In this document: positions 26,649 through 35,835 of the stretch, one piece after another
Position numbering within the stretch: the first letter of the stretch is position 1
Layout of the letters: each line of letters begins with the position of its first letter
Source: Cellulophaga sp. L1A9
GTDB lineage: Bacteria; Bacteroidota; Bacteroidia; Flavobacteriales; Flavobacteriaceae
Reading direction: 5' to 3'
NCBI RefSeq assembly: GCF_009797025.1
Contig: NZ_CP047027.1
Span: 4,836,001-4,900,000 of the forward strand
DNA: 64,000 nucleotides
Made by a program: the position numbers and the translations under genes
The notes under the pieces: generated by a model
The model's input: only the letters and a program-made list of their open reading frames with translations
Databases searched by the model: none
What the model was told of the DNA's origin: nothing

Positions 26649-27655
26649 CTAAAATATTGATGTTCCTTATCTCTTAGAGCTATTGGATTTTCATTCCTAA
26701 CTACCGCCATAATTTCTGCTAAGATTGACAGCGCTATTTCTTGAGGTGTGATTGATCCTATGTTAAGGCCGGCTGGACCATGAATCACATTCATAAATGC
26801 TTCCGAAATGTTGCTATTTGCATCTATGACCGCATTTAAGAGCTTTTCCCGACGATCCATTGGACCCAAAATGCCAATATATATAGGAGAACTATATTGT
26901 AAGGCTTGTAAAAATAACAAATCCTTAGCATAGCTATGATTCATTAAAACAATTGCGGTTTGGGAGTCTATTCCCGTTACTTGAAAACTCTCAGGAGTAC
27001 TTACTCTAAAATCTGAAATACCAGGAAAGTCCGAAATTGATTTCCCTTCTGAAGGATGTGTTACGACAACAACCTCCCACCCCATTAAACTCCCCATAGT
27101 AGCTAAAACCACAGCATCATGTTCTGATCCAATGACAAGTAATTTAAAACAAGGCTTCATGCGCTCTTCCAAAGTTTCAATATCCGCATTTAAAGGATAC
27201 TTAGCATCAACAGGGTACGTATTCTTTTGAAATTGTACTGATGTTCCTAAACCCTTTTCTGCTATCAACTCTTTTTTATAAAAGGAAGTAATTCTAAAAC
27301 TAACTCTATCCCTGATCGCTTTATTAAAGGCTGCAATAAACAGATCCGATAAACTAAAGGGCTCTAACAAAATATATAGAACACCTTCACAACCTAATCG
27401 ATAGCGACCATCATACGTCATCACTTTAGGCGTTTCTGTTTTAAAAACGGACTGCGATTGCACCAAAATTTCTTTTTCTACGCAGCCGCCACTTACAGCA
27501 CCAATCATAGTACCATTATCCAAGAGTAGCATTCGAACACCTGGCTTTCTATAAGAAGAACCATCTAATGCCACAACAGTCGCTAAAACGGTTTTTTTAC
27601 CTTGTGTGTTCGCGGTTTGATAAGCAGCAACTATCGTTTTAAATTCATGCGTCAT
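26645..27655 (-). CDS. xdhC: XdhC family molybdenum-cofactor maturation factor
   Basis: The 336 residues carry the N-terminal XdhC/CoxI domain (ATVVALDGSSYRKPGVRMLL then GAVSGGCVEKE) and the C-terminal Rossmann-like XdhC_C domain (about 180-320; GILGPMDRREKL, IHGPAGLNIG, PQEIALSILAEI). XdhC binds and sulfurates the Mo cofactor before insertion into xanthine-dehydrogenase-type enzymes. It begins 4 bp after iorB and overlaps mocA, in the order iorA-iorB-xdhC-mocA. Confidence 0.92.
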   Translation of the reverse strand: MTHEFKTIVAAYQTANTQGKKTVLATVVALDGSSYRKPGVRMLLLDNGTMIGAVSGGCVEKEILVQSQSVFKTETPKVMTYDGRYRLGCEGVLYILLEPFSLSDLFIAAFNKAIRDRVSFRITSFYKKELIAEKGLGTSVQFQKNTYPVDAKYPLNADIETLEERMKPCFKLLVIGSEHDAVVLATMGSLMGWEVVVVTHPSEGKSISDFPGISDFRVSTPESFQVTGIDSQTAIVLMNHSYAKDLLFLQALQYSSPIYIGILGPMDRREKLLNAVIDANSNISEAFMNVIHGPAGLNIGSITPQEIALSILAEIMAVVRNENPIALRDKEHQYFS

Positions 27656-27659
27656 ACCA

Positions 27660-29819
27660 CTACCCTACTATTTCTTTTTCTGAAACTTGCAACAATTCAG
27701 GATAATTAGAAAATGGCTGTTTTAAGAATCTATTGCCTGTGGCTGCCTTTAACGCATTTGCTAATGCAGCACCCGCTGGTGGTAATGTTGGCTCTCCTAA
27801 ACCCGTTGGTGACAAATCATTCTCTATAAAATAAGCTTCTACTTTTGGTACTTCATTCATTCGTATCAATCTGTAGGTATCAAAATTTTGCGCACTAGGG
27901 GTACCGTTTTGAAAAGTAAAATCTCCGTACATAGCATGACCAATACCATCTATTACCCCGCCTTCTACCTGATTCATTGCTCCTAGCGGATTAACGACTA
28001 TACCGCAATCTACAATACACGTTACTTTTTTCACTACGGGCATCCCTTTTACAATGATAACATCTGCAACTTCCGCCACATGGGTGTTATGACAATAGTA
28101 AGCTGCGAAACCTTGGTATACCCCCTCTTTATTTTGCCCCCATCCTGACTTCTCTACAGCCATTTTTATAACCGCCTGCATACGTTCTGGAGCATATTGA
28201 ATACGTTTATCCGTAGTTCCCTTTACTTTTTCCAGTAAATCTAATCGGAATTGTATTTTATCTTTATTCATGACTTCCGCCAATTCATCGAAAAAACTTT
28301 GTTCAGCGAAAGCTAAAAAATTGGTATACGGAGCACGCCATGCACCTGTGGTGATATTGCTATAATACGTTGCAACATCTACTTGGTAATTTTCAATAGC
28401 ACCTGCAGGGAAGAAATTAGGAATTAATCCATACATATTAGAATTTACAGCAGCTTCTTTTAGCTGATACCCTGTAATCTCACCGTCTTTAATAGATGCT
28501 TTTATTCTGTATTTAATGGCTGGTCTGTAAATACCATCTGTCATATCATCTTCTCTAGAAAAGACGACTTTCACAGGTTTTTTAGTTAAATCAGCTATTT
28601 CTGCAGCTTCCATTGCAAAATCTCCGTACAACCTTCTACCAAAACCACCTCCCATTCTGGTCATTTCTAAATGCACATCTTCAAAAGGTCTTCCTAGTTT
28701 TTCTGCAATGCCCTTTGCTGTTCCTTCTGGAGTTTGTATTGGACCAACCAAATGAATTTTTTCTGGGGTTACATGTGCATAAAAATTCATGGGCTCCAAA
28801 CAATTATGTGGCAAAAAAGGAGATTCATAGGTGCGCTCTAAAACAGTATCTGCCTGAGCAAATGCTTTCTTTACATCCCCATCTTTTCGCAATGTTTCAA
28901 ATTCGGTACCATCTAAAAGATCCAGTAAAGCCTTATCGTGATCTTGCGTATTTTCTAAAGTTCCATCAATTTCCCATTCTGCCTCAATGGCATTTTTACC
29001 CTTCATCGCCACCCAAGTATTCTGCGCTAACACAGCTATTTTATTTCCAAATTGGTGGACACTTATAACACCATCTATTTTCTTTGTTTGCTCATCTGAG
29101 AATGCCTTTAACTTAAGTCCAAATGCAGGAGGTCTCATTACAGCGGCATAAACCATACCTTCTGCCTTGTAATCTAATCCAAATAAAGGTTTTCCTGTAA
29201 TAATTTTATCGATGTCAACATTCTTAGCATCGGTCCCAATTATCGTAAAGTTCTCTACGTCTTTTAAACTTACGTTTTCTGGAACTTCTAAGGCAGCAGC
29301 TTCTTTTACTACCGCTCCATACCCAAGAGTTTCTCCTTTGCTGTTACTAATTACTCCTTCTTTAGTGGTACATTCCTCTGGATCTACACCCCATTTTGCT
29401 GCCGCAGCATTAATCAACATTTGCCTAGCTGTAGCTCCTGTCTGACGCAAAGGTTCCCATCCAAAACGAATAGATTGACTCCCCCCTGCAACTTGCCTCG
29501 TATAATTATTGGTATCTAAAATACCTTGTGCTACGACTACATTTTTCCAAGCGACATCTAGCTCCTCTGCGATGAGCATTGGCATCGCTGTTTTTACCCC
29601 TTGTCCTATTTCTGGATTAGGAGAAAAAATAGTAACCATTCCATTATCTGCAATTTTTATAAAAGCATTGAAATCGTTAAAATTTAGGTTGGCAATATCT
29701 ATTGGAAGTTCTACAGCATCTTTACATGCTGTAAATAGGTTAAAACCTATTAATAAACCACCGCTGGCTAAAGATGAAGTTCGTATAAAAGCCCTTCTGT
29801 TGAATGATATAGATGACAT
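27660..29819 (-). CDS. IorB-like molybdopterin-binding oxidoreductase subunit, Tat lipoprotein
   Basis: The 719-residue protein belongs to the xanthine-oxidase family, isoquinoline-1-oxidoreductase beta type. NRRAFIRTSSLASGGLLIG is a twin-arginine signal, and LFTAC right after it is a lipobox, so the folded Mo enzyme is probably exported by Tat and lipid-anchored. Mo-cofactor motifs such as RMGGGFGRRLYGD and the C-terminal GLGEPTLPPAGAALANAL (with the catalytic Glu) are intact. It pairs with the iron-sulfur subunit gene 43 bp upstream. The substrate (aldehyde or N-heterocycle) is not predictable. Confidence 0.9.
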   Translation of the reverse strand: MSSISFNRRAFIRTSSLASGGLLIGFNLFTACKDAVELPIDIANLNFNDFNAFIKIADNGMVTIFSPNPEIGQGVKTAMPMLIAEELDVAWKNVVVAQGILDTNNYTRQVAGGSQSIRFGWEPLRQTGATARQMLINAAAAKWGVDPEECTTKEGVISNSKGETLGYGAVVKEAAALEVPENVSLKDVENFTIIGTDAKNVDIDKIITGKPLFGLDYKAEGMVYAAVMRPPAFGLKLKAFSDEQTKKIDGVISVHQFGNKIAVLAQNTWVAMKGKNAIEAEWEIDGTLENTQDHDKALLDLLDGTEFETLRKDGDVKKAFAQADTVLERTYESPFLPHNCLEPMNFYAHVTPEKIHLVGPIQTPEGTAKGIAEKLGRPFEDVHLEMTRMGGGFGRRLYGDFAMEAAEIADLTKKPVKVVFSREDDMTDGIYRPAIKYRIKASIKDGEITGYQLKEAAVNSNMYGLIPNFFPAGAIENYQVDVATYYSNITTGAWRAPYTNFLAFAEQSFFDELAEVMNKDKIQFRLDLLEKVKGTTDKRIQYAPERMQAVIKMAVEKSGWGQNKEGVYQGFAAYYCHNTHVAEVADVIIVKGMPVVKKVTCIVDCGIVVNPLGAMNQVEGGVIDGIGHAMYGDFTFQNGTPSAQNFDTYRLIRMNEVPKVEAYFIENDLSPTGLGEPTLPPAGAALANALKAATGNRFLKQPFSNYPELLQVSEKEIVG

Positions 29820-29862
29820 GGATATTGGTTTTAAGATAGATAATTATAGTACTAAAATTGAC

Positions 29863-30324
29863 TTACGCCATACCTTCCGCTGCTTTTTTAACAGCTTTTT
29901 GTATGCGTTGGTAAGATGCACATCTACAAATATTACCATGCATCGCATTTTTTATTTCTTCTTCAGATGGATTGGGATTGCTTTTTAAAAAAGCTGAGGC
30001 CGTCATTATTTGTCCAGCTTGGCAGTATCCACATTGCGGAACATCTATTTCTTTCCAAGCTACTTGAACTGGATGCGTACCTTCTTTTGACAAGCCTTCT
30101 ATAGTCGTAATTTCTTTTCCATTCACTTGCTCCATAGTAAGGCTACAACTTCTTACCGCATTTCCTTCTAAGTGAATAGTACACGCACCACATTGCGCAA
30201 TACCACACCCAAATTTGGTGCCCACTAAATTTAATTGATCTCGTAATACCCACAGTACTGGAGTATCTGCGCTAACCGCAACTGTTGTCGCAATTCCGTT
30301 TATTGTCACTGTATATGATGGCAT
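29863..30324 (-). CDS. IorA-like (2Fe-2S) subunit of the Mo hydroxylase
   Basis: Translation from the ATG at 30324 gives 153 residues starting MPSYTVTINGIATTV; the longer frame to 30396 adds an unlikely 24 residues. It has the plant-type ferredoxin ligands GTKFGCGIAQCGACTIH plus a later Cys, and the helical second cluster CGYCQAGQ and NICRCASYQRI. It passes electrons from the Mo site. It has no signal peptide, consistent with hitch-hiker export alongside the Tat subunit. First gene of the four-gene operon. Confidence 0.92.
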   Translation of the reverse strand: MPSYTVTINGIATTVAVSADTPVLWVLRDQLNLVGTKFGCGIAQCGACTIHLEGNAVRSCSLTMEQVNGKEITTIEGLSKEGTHPVQVAWKEIDVPQCGYCQAGQIMTASAFLKSNPNPSEEEIKNAMHGNICRCASYQRIQKAVKKAAEGMA

Positions 30325-30494
30325 ACTATTTGATTTAGTTGGTGGATATAGAACTACAAGATATTGAAAATATTTAGGGGATTTTGTAGTAATCACTAAA
30401 TAACAGCTCTTTTTAACATAGTTTTAATACGAAATACGAAACGATGACAGAATAAATCTTAACAATCTTTAACAGATTATAGAAAACATTACTA

Positions 30495-30502
30495 TAATTT
30501 TG
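30495..30502 (+). promoter_or_regulatory. -7 box of the vWA lipoprotein gene
   Basis: TAATTTTG matches TANNTTTG and lies 47 bp upstream of the ATG at 30542. The -33 region is not well defined. Confidence 0.55.
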
Positions 30503-30511
30503 TAGCACAAT

Positions 30512-30527
30512 AAGCGTTATAACGCTT
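30512..30527. promoter_or_regulatory. 16-bp perfect palindrome in the vWA gene leader
   Basis: AAGCGTTATAACGCTT starts about 10 bp after the -7 box, at or just after the predicted transcription start. It could be an operator for a dimeric repressor or a small leader hairpin; no T run follows, so it is not a terminator. Confidence 0.55.
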
Positions 30528-30541
30528 GAACATTAAAAAAA

Positions 30542-31639
30542 TTGAAAATGAAAATAATATTGAGATCATCAATTTACCTTATAGCATTGTTTACCTTGTT
30601 TTCTTGTGGAAACGCAGAAAACGATGTTTTTTTTAATCCGAGTTCGGGTACAGATTTAGGAGAAGGATCCACTGTAGACTCTTGTTTAGATCTAGGCGAC
30701 AGTCAACTTACCCTATCCATTCAAGATCAATTTACTACTTTGCCAGGAAAAGTTTCTATATTCTTTAAGGTATCAGACACAGAAGGAAACCCAGTATCTG
30801 GGTTAACGGCTAATCAATTTACCATTTACGAACAAGGTAGAAATGACGATTGCTTTAATAAGATATCTACTTCTGAAGCGCAAGCAAGAATTTCGCCTAA
30901 CGCACAGATTTTTAATAACAGTACTTTATTAGTACTAGACTTAAGTAATAGTGTTTTAAGCAGCAGCTTGCAAGAATTAAAAACCGCCTCTGTTAGCTTT
31001 GTAAATAATGTAATGCCTGAAGTTGAAACTGAATCTAATAAAATGGCCATCTATTGGTTTGATGGCGAAGATGAACTTCACTTATTAAATGATTTGACCG
31101 CTTCTAAGGAAGAATTGATTGCTTCTATAGATAGTATTACTGATGATATTAGTAATGACCCATCAACCGATTTATATGGTGCGGTAATTAAATCTACTGA
31201 AAAAGCCGAAAAATTAATTAATGAAACGAAAAATAACGATATCATTGGTGCTGCTTCAATTGTAATTTTTACTGATGGAACAGATCAAGCATCTCGATAT
31301 ACTGAAAAAGCTGCTTTAGATAAAGTAAAAAATGCTAGCTTAAATATATCATACTTTACCATTGGTTTAGGTAGTGAGATTGATACTGAGGTATTAACGA
31401 GCATAGGAAAAACATCTAGTGTCTTTGCTGGTAATAAAGCAGAGTTAGAAACAACCTTCAACAACATCTCCTATTTGGTATCGCAAAGAGCTAATAGTTT
31501 CTATCTTTTTGAATATTGTAGCCCAAAACGTGATGGTAGTGGTGACAATAATTTAGCGATACAAGTAACTTCTGGCAGTTTACAAGGTGCCGTGCAAACA
31601 AAATTTAGTGCAAATGGATTTACGGGTGGTTGCGAATAA
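30542..31639 (+). CDS. von Willebrand A-domain lipoprotein
   Basis: The 365-residue protein has a lipoprotein signal (LIALFTLFSC) and an acidic linker, then a vWA domain (about 125-320). The metal-ion site DLSNS is in STLLVLDLSNSVLSS, with a matching VIFTDGTDQ later. An Ig-like or carboxypeptidase-D-like segment (VSIFFKVSDTEGNPVSGLTAN) precedes it. Such proteins mediate adhesion or complex assembly at the cell surface. It is monocistronic, with its own promoter, leader palindrome and terminator. The ligand is unknown. Confidence 0.87.
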   Translation: MKMKIILRSSIYLIALFTLFSCGNAENDVFFNPSSGTDLGEGSTVDSCLDLGDSQLTLSIQDQFTTLPGKVSIFFKVSDTEGNPVSGLTANQFTIYEQGRNDDCFNKISTSEAQARISPNAQIFNNSTLLVLDLSNSVLSSSLQELKTASVSFVNNVMPEVETESNKMAIYWFDGEDELHLLNDLTASKEELIASIDSITDDISNDPSTDLYGAVIKSTEKAEKLINETKNNDIIGAASIVIFTDGTDQASRYTEKAALDKVKNASLNISYFTIGLGSEIDTEVLTSIGKTSSVFAGNKAELETTFNNISYLVSQRANSFYLFEYCSPKRDGSGDNNLAIQVTSGSLQGAVQTKFSANGFTGGCE

Positions 31640-31659
31640 CTATCAGATTAACAATATTT

Positions 31660-31696
31660 TACAAGGCTACCCTATTTGGGTGGCCTTTGTTTTTTT
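31660..31696 (+). terminator. terminator of the vWA gene
   Basis: ACAAGGCTACCC and GGGTGGCCTTTGT (with a G-U pair) form a hairpin followed by T residues, 21 bp after the stop. Confidence 0.8.
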
Positions 31697-31781
31697 AAAT
31701 CAAGACGTCTTTTTTTAAACTTTCTTCGTAGATAATAAGCAAGAATGACATTGTTTATTAGAAATAACTAAAAATTTTAAA

Positions 31782-32609
31782 ATGAAAAAATTATCTGTAA
31801 TCACCGTTTTATCGATTGTTGCTTTTAGCTCATGTGTATCGAAGAAAAAATATGTAGCATTAGAATCTGATCTAAATAATACAAAAAGCATTTTAACTAA
31901 GACTCAAGTTGAAAAAGAAGATCTTGAAGCTAAAATGACTAAAATTGAAGCTAGAGTTACTGAGTATAATGATAAAATAAATTCATTAAAAGAAGTAAAT
32001 GATTCTCAGTATAGTTCTGTAGATGATATTGCAGTAATGAGCAATAACACTAAAGAGAAAATGAAAGCGACTTTAAGTAAAGTAGATCCTGCTCTTTTAG
32101 CAAATGCTAAAACAATGGAAGATTCTATCAACTTAGCCATTTCTTATAACCTAAAGAAATCTATCGCTGATGATGAAGATGATGTAAATATCAACATTGA
32201 CAAAACTGTTGTTATGATTAACATTTCTGATAAATTACTTTTCAATAGTGGTAGTTATACTGTAAGTAATAAAGCAAATAATATCCTTAAAAAAATTGCT
32301 GATGTGATCAACTCTGAACCAAGTATGGAAGTTATGGTTGAAGGACATACAGATTCTAGAACTATTCAAACTCCAATGTTTCAAGACAACTGGGATTTAA
32401 GTGTAAAAAGAGCAACTTCTGTAGTTCGTATTTTACAGAAAAAATACAATGTAGCTCCTGAAAAATTAATTGCTTCAGGAAGAAGTAGCTATTTACCTTT
32501 AGTAGAAAATGACTCTAAAGAAAATAGATCTAAAAACAGAAGAACAAGAATCGTTATTATTCCTAACTTAGATAAATTCTTCGCTTTATTAGATTCTGAG
32601 AATCTTTAA
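31782..32609 (+). CDS. OmpA-like peptidoglycan-binding lipoprotein
   Basis: The 275-residue product has a lipobox (VAFSSC), a long coiled coil (about 25-80; heptads of Leu/Ile with Lys/Glu) and a C-terminal OmpA domain (about 150-265). The domain contains VMVEGHTDSRTIQ, NWDLSVKRATSVVRIL and the Arg-rich NRSKNRRTRIVI. OmpA domains bind meso-diaminopimelate in peptidoglycan, so it tethers the outer membrane to the wall. It has its own terminator. This is the common flavobacterial OmpA lipoprotein type. Confidence 0.93.
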   Translation: MKKLSVITVLSIVAFSSCVSKKKYVALESDLNNTKSILTKTQVEKEDLEAKMTKIEARVTEYNDKINSLKEVNDSQYSSVDDIAVMSNNTKEKMKATLSKVDPALLANAKTMEDSINLAISYNLKKSIADDEDDVNINIDKTVVMINISDKLLFNSGSYTVSNKANNILKKIADVINSEPSMEVMVEGHTDSRTIQTPMFQDNWDLSVKRATSVVRILQKKYNVAPEKLIASGRSSYLPLVENDSKENRSKNRRTRIVIIPNLDKFFALLDSENL

Positions 32610-32630
32610 TAAAGTTTAATAAAATTACAT

Positions 32631-32664
32631 AAAAAAGGGGATGCTACACAGCATCCCCTTTTTT
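32631..32664 (+). terminator. terminator of the OmpA lipoprotein gene
   Basis: AAAAAAGGGGATGCT, ACAC, AGCATCCCCTTTTTT: a perfect 15-bp stem. Confidence 0.92.
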
Positions 32665-32773
32665 ATGTTCTATAGTTGAGGTAGGGTATTTTACTTCTCA
32701 ATTGTTCTATAGGAAAGGTCCCCTACTTACCTACTTATCATTTTTGAGCTATGTAACACTAAAAATTAATAGT

Positions 32774-32950
32774 ATGAATGTTATGTATCAAATTATAGAA
32801 CAAAGTTCTTTACACGGAATGTCAAATTGGATAAAAGCACTAGCAATTTCCATCTTTACGGCCATTACTTTTTTGTTGATTACCATGCTGGTATTGCTTA
32901 TAATAAATTTTTCCTGTACTAGTGTTACCTTAGGGTACTTATACGAGTAA
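32774..32950 (+). CDS. small single-span membrane protein
   Basis: From the ATG at 32774 the frame gives 58 residues: a short amphipathic start, then a strong hydrophobic span (ALAISIFTAITFLLITMLVL) and a short polar end. An ATG at 32702 would lengthen it to 82, but that part has no coding character. No family was recognised. It ends 2 bp before the convergent M14 peptidase stop. Plausible as a membrane micro-protein; weakly supported. Confidence 0.45.
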   Translation: MNVMYQIIEQSSLHGMSNWIKALAISIFTAITFLLITMLVLLIINFSCTSVTLGYLYE

Positions 32951-32952
32951 TC

Positions 32953-34461
32953 TTACTTTAAAATTAAAGCATTCTTGAATACTCCTTGTTCTGCTTTCAA
33001 ATCAATTAAATACCCATTAACTACAGCGTATTCCAAACTGCCGTTTTTCTCTAAAAAGAACGAGGGATTTGCTCCTACAGCTAACCTTAACGTTTCTGGA
33101 GCTTTATAACTTCCTCGTGTTATATTTAAAGGCATAGGAGATTCCATTATTTTTTCAGGGATTCCATCTACGGAAACATACAAATAGCCTTGCTTTAATA
33201 AGGCGTAGGCATCTAATTTTAAAAATTCCGTCATAGAAGTGAGACGTTTAGGGTATACCTTACCCATTGTTGCTGTATACGCTGAAGCATCAAACACTTC
33301 ATACCCATAATAGGTAGATAAATCACCTTGATCCACAATAGTACTAGATACCCAAAAGTCCTTATGGTCTGGCTTATCAATTTCAAATCTTTGGATTCCC
33401 AAATCCAAGGTATAGGTCTTTTCTAAAAGGTTATACTGTATATTTTCAATTTTTAAATCGAAAAGCTTACGATCATTCTCTGGTATTTTTTCATAATCTG
33501 AAATAGCTATCTCATTATAACTTTTAGTTGATATTGTATAAATAGCCGATAAAATAGAGACATAATTAAGCTTTCTTATTTCTTGCTTTTCTGTATCGTT
33601 TTTATAGCCTCCCGATTCTATTAAAATAGCACTTGTTCCCCATTTCTGAATATTATCTCCAAACGCTCGTGGTTCAAAATCATCATTATACCTCCCCACT
33701 TGGCCCGGCGCATAATCCTGAATAATGCGATTCATAAAAACGATAATTTTCATGGCATTGCCACGAACCTCATTAATATCTTTTTCGTAATTGTAAGCGG
33801 GTGCTAAATATGAGATTGTAGCAGGTTTATCTGTACGTTCTGCATTATAATAGGTGCTCTGATCATGCAAATTAAATCCGAAATCAGCGTCTAAACTATC
33901 TCTGACTTTTTTTAGTGTCCTGCCTTCTGGCGATTGTAAAACGAGTGCATCTCTATTGATATCAATGCCTAGTCTATTTCTGCGGGTATACACTTCTGCC
34001 CCATCAGGATTTAACATGGGTAAAAAATGCAATGTTAAATTACTTAAAATTGATTCTTTCTCTGCTTGAAACTCACCACTATCTAGAAAATTAAGAATAT
34101 CAAAAATAGCCTGCGTGGCTGTTGGTTCATCTCCATGCATTTGTGACCATAGGAACACACTAGTATCTCCGCTCCCAACACTTATTAACGATAAAGGCCT
34201 GCCTTCTATAGATTCTCCTACTTTTTTAACGGTATACCCTTCTTTATTCCTGAATTTAGCTATTAAAGGCTGAATATCGTGGTGTTTAATTCTCCTTTTT
34301 GTTAAGGTTGCTTCTTTATACCTATCATAAGTATCATAAAGCGCCGATGTTAAATTAGATTTGATTTCGGAATTTTCTTTTACGTGCTCATTCGTTGTTA
34401 TTGACTGACAAGAAGCAGATAAACTCACAATAATCGTGATTAGAAGGAAGTAAATTTTCAT
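32953..34461 (-). CDS. M14 family zinc carboxypeptidase, exported
   Basis: The 502-residue protein has an export signal (ITIIVSLSASC, lipobox-like) and an M14 domain. Zinc ligands are in SQMHGDEPTATQAIF (His, Glu) and FNLHDQSTYYN (His), and the catalytic Glu is in SAILIESGGY. A C-terminal beta-rich region (about 340-500) follows. M14 enzymes trim C-terminal residues from peptides or peptidoglycan stems. It follows a peptidoglycan amidase gene by 4 bp, itself after a 3D-domain gene, which suggests murein processing or recycling in the periplasm. Confidence 0.9.
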   Translation of the reverse strand: MKIYFLLITIIVSLSASCQSITTNEHVKENSEIKSNLTSALYDTYDRYKEATLTKRRIKHHDIQPLIAKFRNKEGYTVKKVGESIEGRPLSLISVGSGDTSVFLWSQMHGDEPTATQAIFDILNFLDSGEFQAEKESILSNLTLHFLPMLNPDGAEVYTRRNRLGIDINRDALVLQSPEGRTLKKVRDSLDADFGFNLHDQSTYYNAERTDKPATISYLAPAYNYEKDINEVRGNAMKIIVFMNRIIQDYAPGQVGRYNDDFEPRAFGDNIQKWGTSAILIESGGYKNDTEKQEIRKLNYVSILSAIYTISTKSYNEIAISDYEKIPENDRKLFDLKIENIQYNLLEKTYTLDLGIQRFEIDKPDHKDFWVSSTIVDQGDLSTYYGYEVFDASAYTATMGKVYPKRLTSMTEFLKLDAYALLKQGYLYVSVDGIPEKIMESPMPLNITRGSYKAPETLRLAVGANPSFFLEKNGSLEYAVVNGYLIDLKAEQGVFKNALILK

Positions 34462-34465
34462 TATT

Positions 34466-35125
34466 TTATTTTTCAGGGACCAATTTAAATTCTAATTTTC
34501 TAGTTGCTTTACGCACTTTTTTCATGAAATGTTCTCCTGGATCGGTTTTTACAGTCCGGTAAGCTGAATCCTTTTCGAGCCACAATTCATGACCTTCAAA
34601 ATTAGTATATTCATAGTGACCTATAACATAGTCAATATCATATTTTTCTTTTAAATATTTTACCAACCACACATTAGATTTTAATTGTTTCCTTGTCAAA
34701 GGCAAACCTTCTCCTCCTCCAACATTTTCTACTCCAATAGCACAGTGATTTAAACCAATAACATGACGCGCCATTGTTGTTTCTGGCAATAATTGATAGA
34801 TGGTACCGTCCTGATCAATTAAAAATTGCGAAGAGACATTCAATCCGCTTACATTCTCTAAATCTGGTCGCCAATTTGGAAGCTTAGCCTCATAAAAGGC
34901 CTTGTATGACTCTTCCATAGTAGGAATGACAGTCCAATGTAATACAATCATTTTTGGGTCAATGGCCGAACTAGATGTTTCTAAACCATACCTATCTCTC
35001 ATATACTCAAGGGTAAGCTGCTCACGTTCTGCGTCAAAAAGTATGGGTTTTGCTACAACTGTTCGGTTTACCACACAGGATATCATTGTAAAAAATAGCA
35101 CGGTACACAACAGGTATCTTCTCAT
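34466..35125 (-). CDS. N-acetylmuramoyl-L-alanine amidase (Amidase_2)
   Basis: The 219-residue lipoprotein (signal ending FFTMISC) has an Amidase_2/PGRP-like zinc amidase domain: MIVLHWTVIP (first His ligand), NHCAIGVENVGG, VIGHYEYTNFEGHELW (second His) and KTDPGEHFM (Asp ligand). It cleaves the lactyl-L-Ala bond between glycan and peptide stem. It sits between the 3D-domain gene (35 bp upstream) and the M14 peptidase (4 bp downstream), so the products could act in sequence on muropeptides. Confidence 0.9.
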   Translation of the reverse strand: MRRYLLCTVLFFTMISCVVNRTVVAKPILFDAEREQLTLEYMRDRYGLETSSSAIDPKMIVLHWTVIPTMEESYKAFYEAKLPNWRPDLENVSGLNVSSQFLIDQDGTIYQLLPETTMARHVIGLNHCAIGVENVGGGEGLPLTRKQLKSNVWLVKYLKEKYDIDYVIGHYEYTNFEGHELWLEKDSAYRTVKTDPGEHFMKKVRKATRKLEFKLVPEK

Positions 35126-35160
35126 TATTTAACTTACTTTGTAATTAGTACTTATTTAGA

Positions 35161-35604
35161 TCATTTTACTGAAGCAGATAACAAACTGCTATCCTTTTCT
35201 TCTAAGTAAAAAATGGTTAATTTTTTTCTTCCCCATTCTTTAGCTTTCTTTTTATTTGTTCCCATATAAACATCTATTTTATTTCGGTGTCTAAAATGCA
35301 TTTTATCTTTTACTAAAAATGTATCTGGAAACGTATCTATTCGGACCATGGTATTATAGGTTAGGCCTTTCCGCATTAAATCTCTTGAAACTGCAATTGT
35401 TTTCATTCCTGGTTTTAACGTATCACCCCAAGCAGCAATATTAGCATTTAGCGCTGTAGTCTGCGAGGGTAATGAATTATAAGCAGTCACGGTTACCTTT
35501 AAAGGTTGCCAATCCTTTAAATCTAATTTTTTCTTTTCTTCGTGATTGCATCCTACTAGTAAAACCAGCGCAAATAACACGTAATAACATCGTTTTAAAA
35601 CCAT
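35161..35604 (-). CDS. 3D-domain (MltA-C/RlpA-like fold) lipoprotein
   Basis: The 147-residue protein has a lipoprotein signal (FALVLLVGC) and a 3D domain, named for three conserved Asp: VTVTAYNSLPSQT, then AWGDTLKPGMKTIAVSRDLM, FLVKDKMHFRHRNKIDVYMG and the closing WGRKKLTIFY. This double-psi barrel is found in lytic transglycosylases and resuscitation-type wall enzymes. It is first in the trio with an amidase and M14 peptidase. Enzymatic activity of the domain on its own is unproven. Confidence 0.85.
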   Translation of the reverse strand: MVLKRCYYVLFALVLLVGCNHEEKKKLDLKDWQPLKVTVTAYNSLPSQTTALNANIAAWGDTLKPGMKTIAVSRDLMRKGLTYNTMVRIDTFPDTFLVKDKMHFRHRNKIDVYMGTNKKKAKEWGRKKLTIFYLEEKDSSLLSASVK

Positions 35605-35835
35605 TATCAGTATTTTTTTTATTACACCGTTAAAACCTTAATGTACTCCCTAGATTATATATTCTTTTCAATCTTAATATTTTTTTAGTTCGCACTATCT
35701 AAAAGCTAGCTCCACTTAAAAGACACGCCACTAGTCTTGATTCTTTATGAAATATTTAAACTAGCAATAGCCCTATTATATTAGTTATATTTATGCTTAA
35801 TTTAAAGATACAATAAATCTACAAATCCGTTTTAA

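Noticed and set aside
28613..29068. 151-codon plus-strand frame
   Set aside because: Antisense to the Mo-binding subunit, whose motifs are intact through this region.
29509..29988. 159-codon open frame on the plus strand
   Set aside because: It lies wholly antisense to the well-supported iorB/iorA genes and has no family-like motif; it is a shadow of their codon use.
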